Assembly (NCBI GenBank): GCA_002305435.1
Contig: DBQZ01000075.1
Location: 5,786-11,631, forward strand
Reading direction: 5' to 3'
Source: Clostridiales bacterium UBA1381
GTDB lineage: Bacteria; Bacillota; Clostridia; UBA1381
DNA: 5,846 bases
Shown: piece by piece, positions 5,242 to 5,846 of the stretch
Layout: the number at the start of each line of letters is the position of its first letter
Position numbering within the stretch: the stretch's first letter is position 1
Notes under the pieces: generated by a model
Database searches by the model: none
What the model was told of the DNA's origin: nothing
What the model saw: only the letters and a program-made list of their open reading frames with translations
Translations under genes and position numbers: made by a program

Positions 5242-5846
5242 ATGAAATGGGATTCAAATTTATATGATAACAACCATGGGTTCGTATCAGAATACGGCAA
5301 GGGTCTTCTTGAATATTTGCCGGAAAACGAGCAGCAGACTATACTTGATTTGGGATGCGGCACAGGAACGTTGACGGTGGAGCTTTCAAAGTTTGGAAAA
5401 GTAATAGGTATGGACTCATCAACAGATATGGTGGAAAGGGCACAAAGGATGTATCCGCAGCTGGAATTTGTCTGCGGTGATGCGTGTAATATAGAATGGG
5501 AAAATCGGTTTGATATCGTGTTCTCAAATGCGGTGTTTCACTGGATAAATAATCAGGACGCTTTGTTGGAAAGCGTTTATAAAACGCTTAAACCCGGCGG
5601 TATGCTCATATGTGAGTTCGGTGCAGAGGGGAATATAGGCACGATTAGCACGGCGTTTGAAAAAGCGCTTGGGAAGTGCGGATATTCCTATGATACACCG
5701 TTCTATTTTCCGAGCGTGGAAGAATATAAGAAGCTTTTGCAGGAGAGGGGATTCGCTGTAAAGGCGATATTTGATTTTGACCGTCCAACGAAACTCGAAG
5801 GCGGCAGCGCTGGCTTGAAGAATTGGGTCAGGATGTTTTTTGCCGG
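5242..5846 (+). CDS. Class I SAM-dependent methyltransferase (3' end beyond the window)
   Basis: A cytoplasmic S-adenosylmethionine-dependent methyltransferase, of which the first 201 residues are present. The frame stays open to the window edge. It has the Rossmann-fold motif I LDLGCGTG (residues 35-42), the acidic motif II GMDSS (56-60), the FDIVFSNAVFHWI segment (90-102) and LKPGGMLI (116-123), in the correct order and spacing. The N-terminus (MKWDSNLYDNNHGFVSEYG) and the SNAVFHW segment resemble the trans-aconitate methyltransferase-like (Tam-like) group, but the substrate is unknown. Related proteins are about 250 residues long, so roughly 50 residues are missing. ATG 5242 has a weak SD, GAGGT (5229-5233), lying in the end of the deacetylase gene. 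The 4-nt gap indicates cotranscription. A functional link to peptidoglycan is not evident from sequence. Confidence 0.88.
   Translation, partial: MKWDSNLYDNNHGFVSEYGKGLLEYLPENEQQTILDLGCGTGTLTVELSKFGKVIGMDSSTDMVERAQRMYPQLEFVCGDACNIEWENRFDIVFSNAVFHWINNQDALLESVYKTLKPGGMLICEFGAEGNIGTISTAFEKALGKCGYSYDTPFYFPSVEEYKKLLQERGFAVKAIFDFDRPTKLEGGSAGLKNWVRMFFA

Overview
The window looks like chromosomal DNA of a spore-forming or formerly spore-forming member of the Clostridia (Firmicutes). The evidence is purine-rich Shine-Dalgarno (SD) sequences (GGAGG and AAGGAG) in front of nearly every gene, a TTG start codon, AT-rich spacers with T-tract terminators, a Bacillus/Clostridium-type MinD, and a PdaA-type muramic delta-lactam deacetylase. 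The species cannot be fixed from the sequence alone. Coding density is high and nothing looks mobile: no transposase, integrase, tRNA, rRNA or CRISPR array was seen.

Layout, left to right. (1) Positions 1-150 hold the last 49 codons of a plus-strand gene with a charged, disordered-looking C-terminus. (2) minD (236-1027) and mgsA, methylglyoxal synthase (1096-1500), follow on the plus strand. They are closed by a strong intrinsic terminator at 1511-1554. In many Clostridia minD and mgsA sit at the end of an mre/mrdA/min/rodA cluster. Here minE and rodA are absent between them. (3) tmk, dTMP kinase (1624-2256), overlaps a Cof-type HAD hydrolase (2244-3029) by 13 nt, forming a two-gene unit. (4) A PdaA-like lipoprotein deacetylase runs on the minus strand (3869-3015). 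Its 3' end overlaps the HAD gene's 3' end by 15 nt in convergent orientation. (5) A 378-bp divergent spacer (3870-4247) carries a good sigma-A-type promoter, a possible 30-codon leader ORF and a terminator-like hairpin before the next gene. (6) A membrane-anchored NodB-family deacetylase (4248-5237) is followed after 4 nt by a class I SAM-dependent methyltransferase (5242 to beyond the window end).

Two themes link the genes. Envelope and division biology is represented by MinD (septum placement) and two peptidoglycan or polysaccharide deacetylases of different subfamilies arranged back to back. Housekeeping metabolism is represented by MgsA, Tmk and the HAD phosphatase.

No clear new multi-gene system is visible. 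The observations most worth following are the 5' leader of the second deacetylase, which has the layout of a transcription attenuator or a small RNA, and a methylglyoxal synthase in which the active-site histidine of the family (His98 in E. coli) is read as tyrosine.
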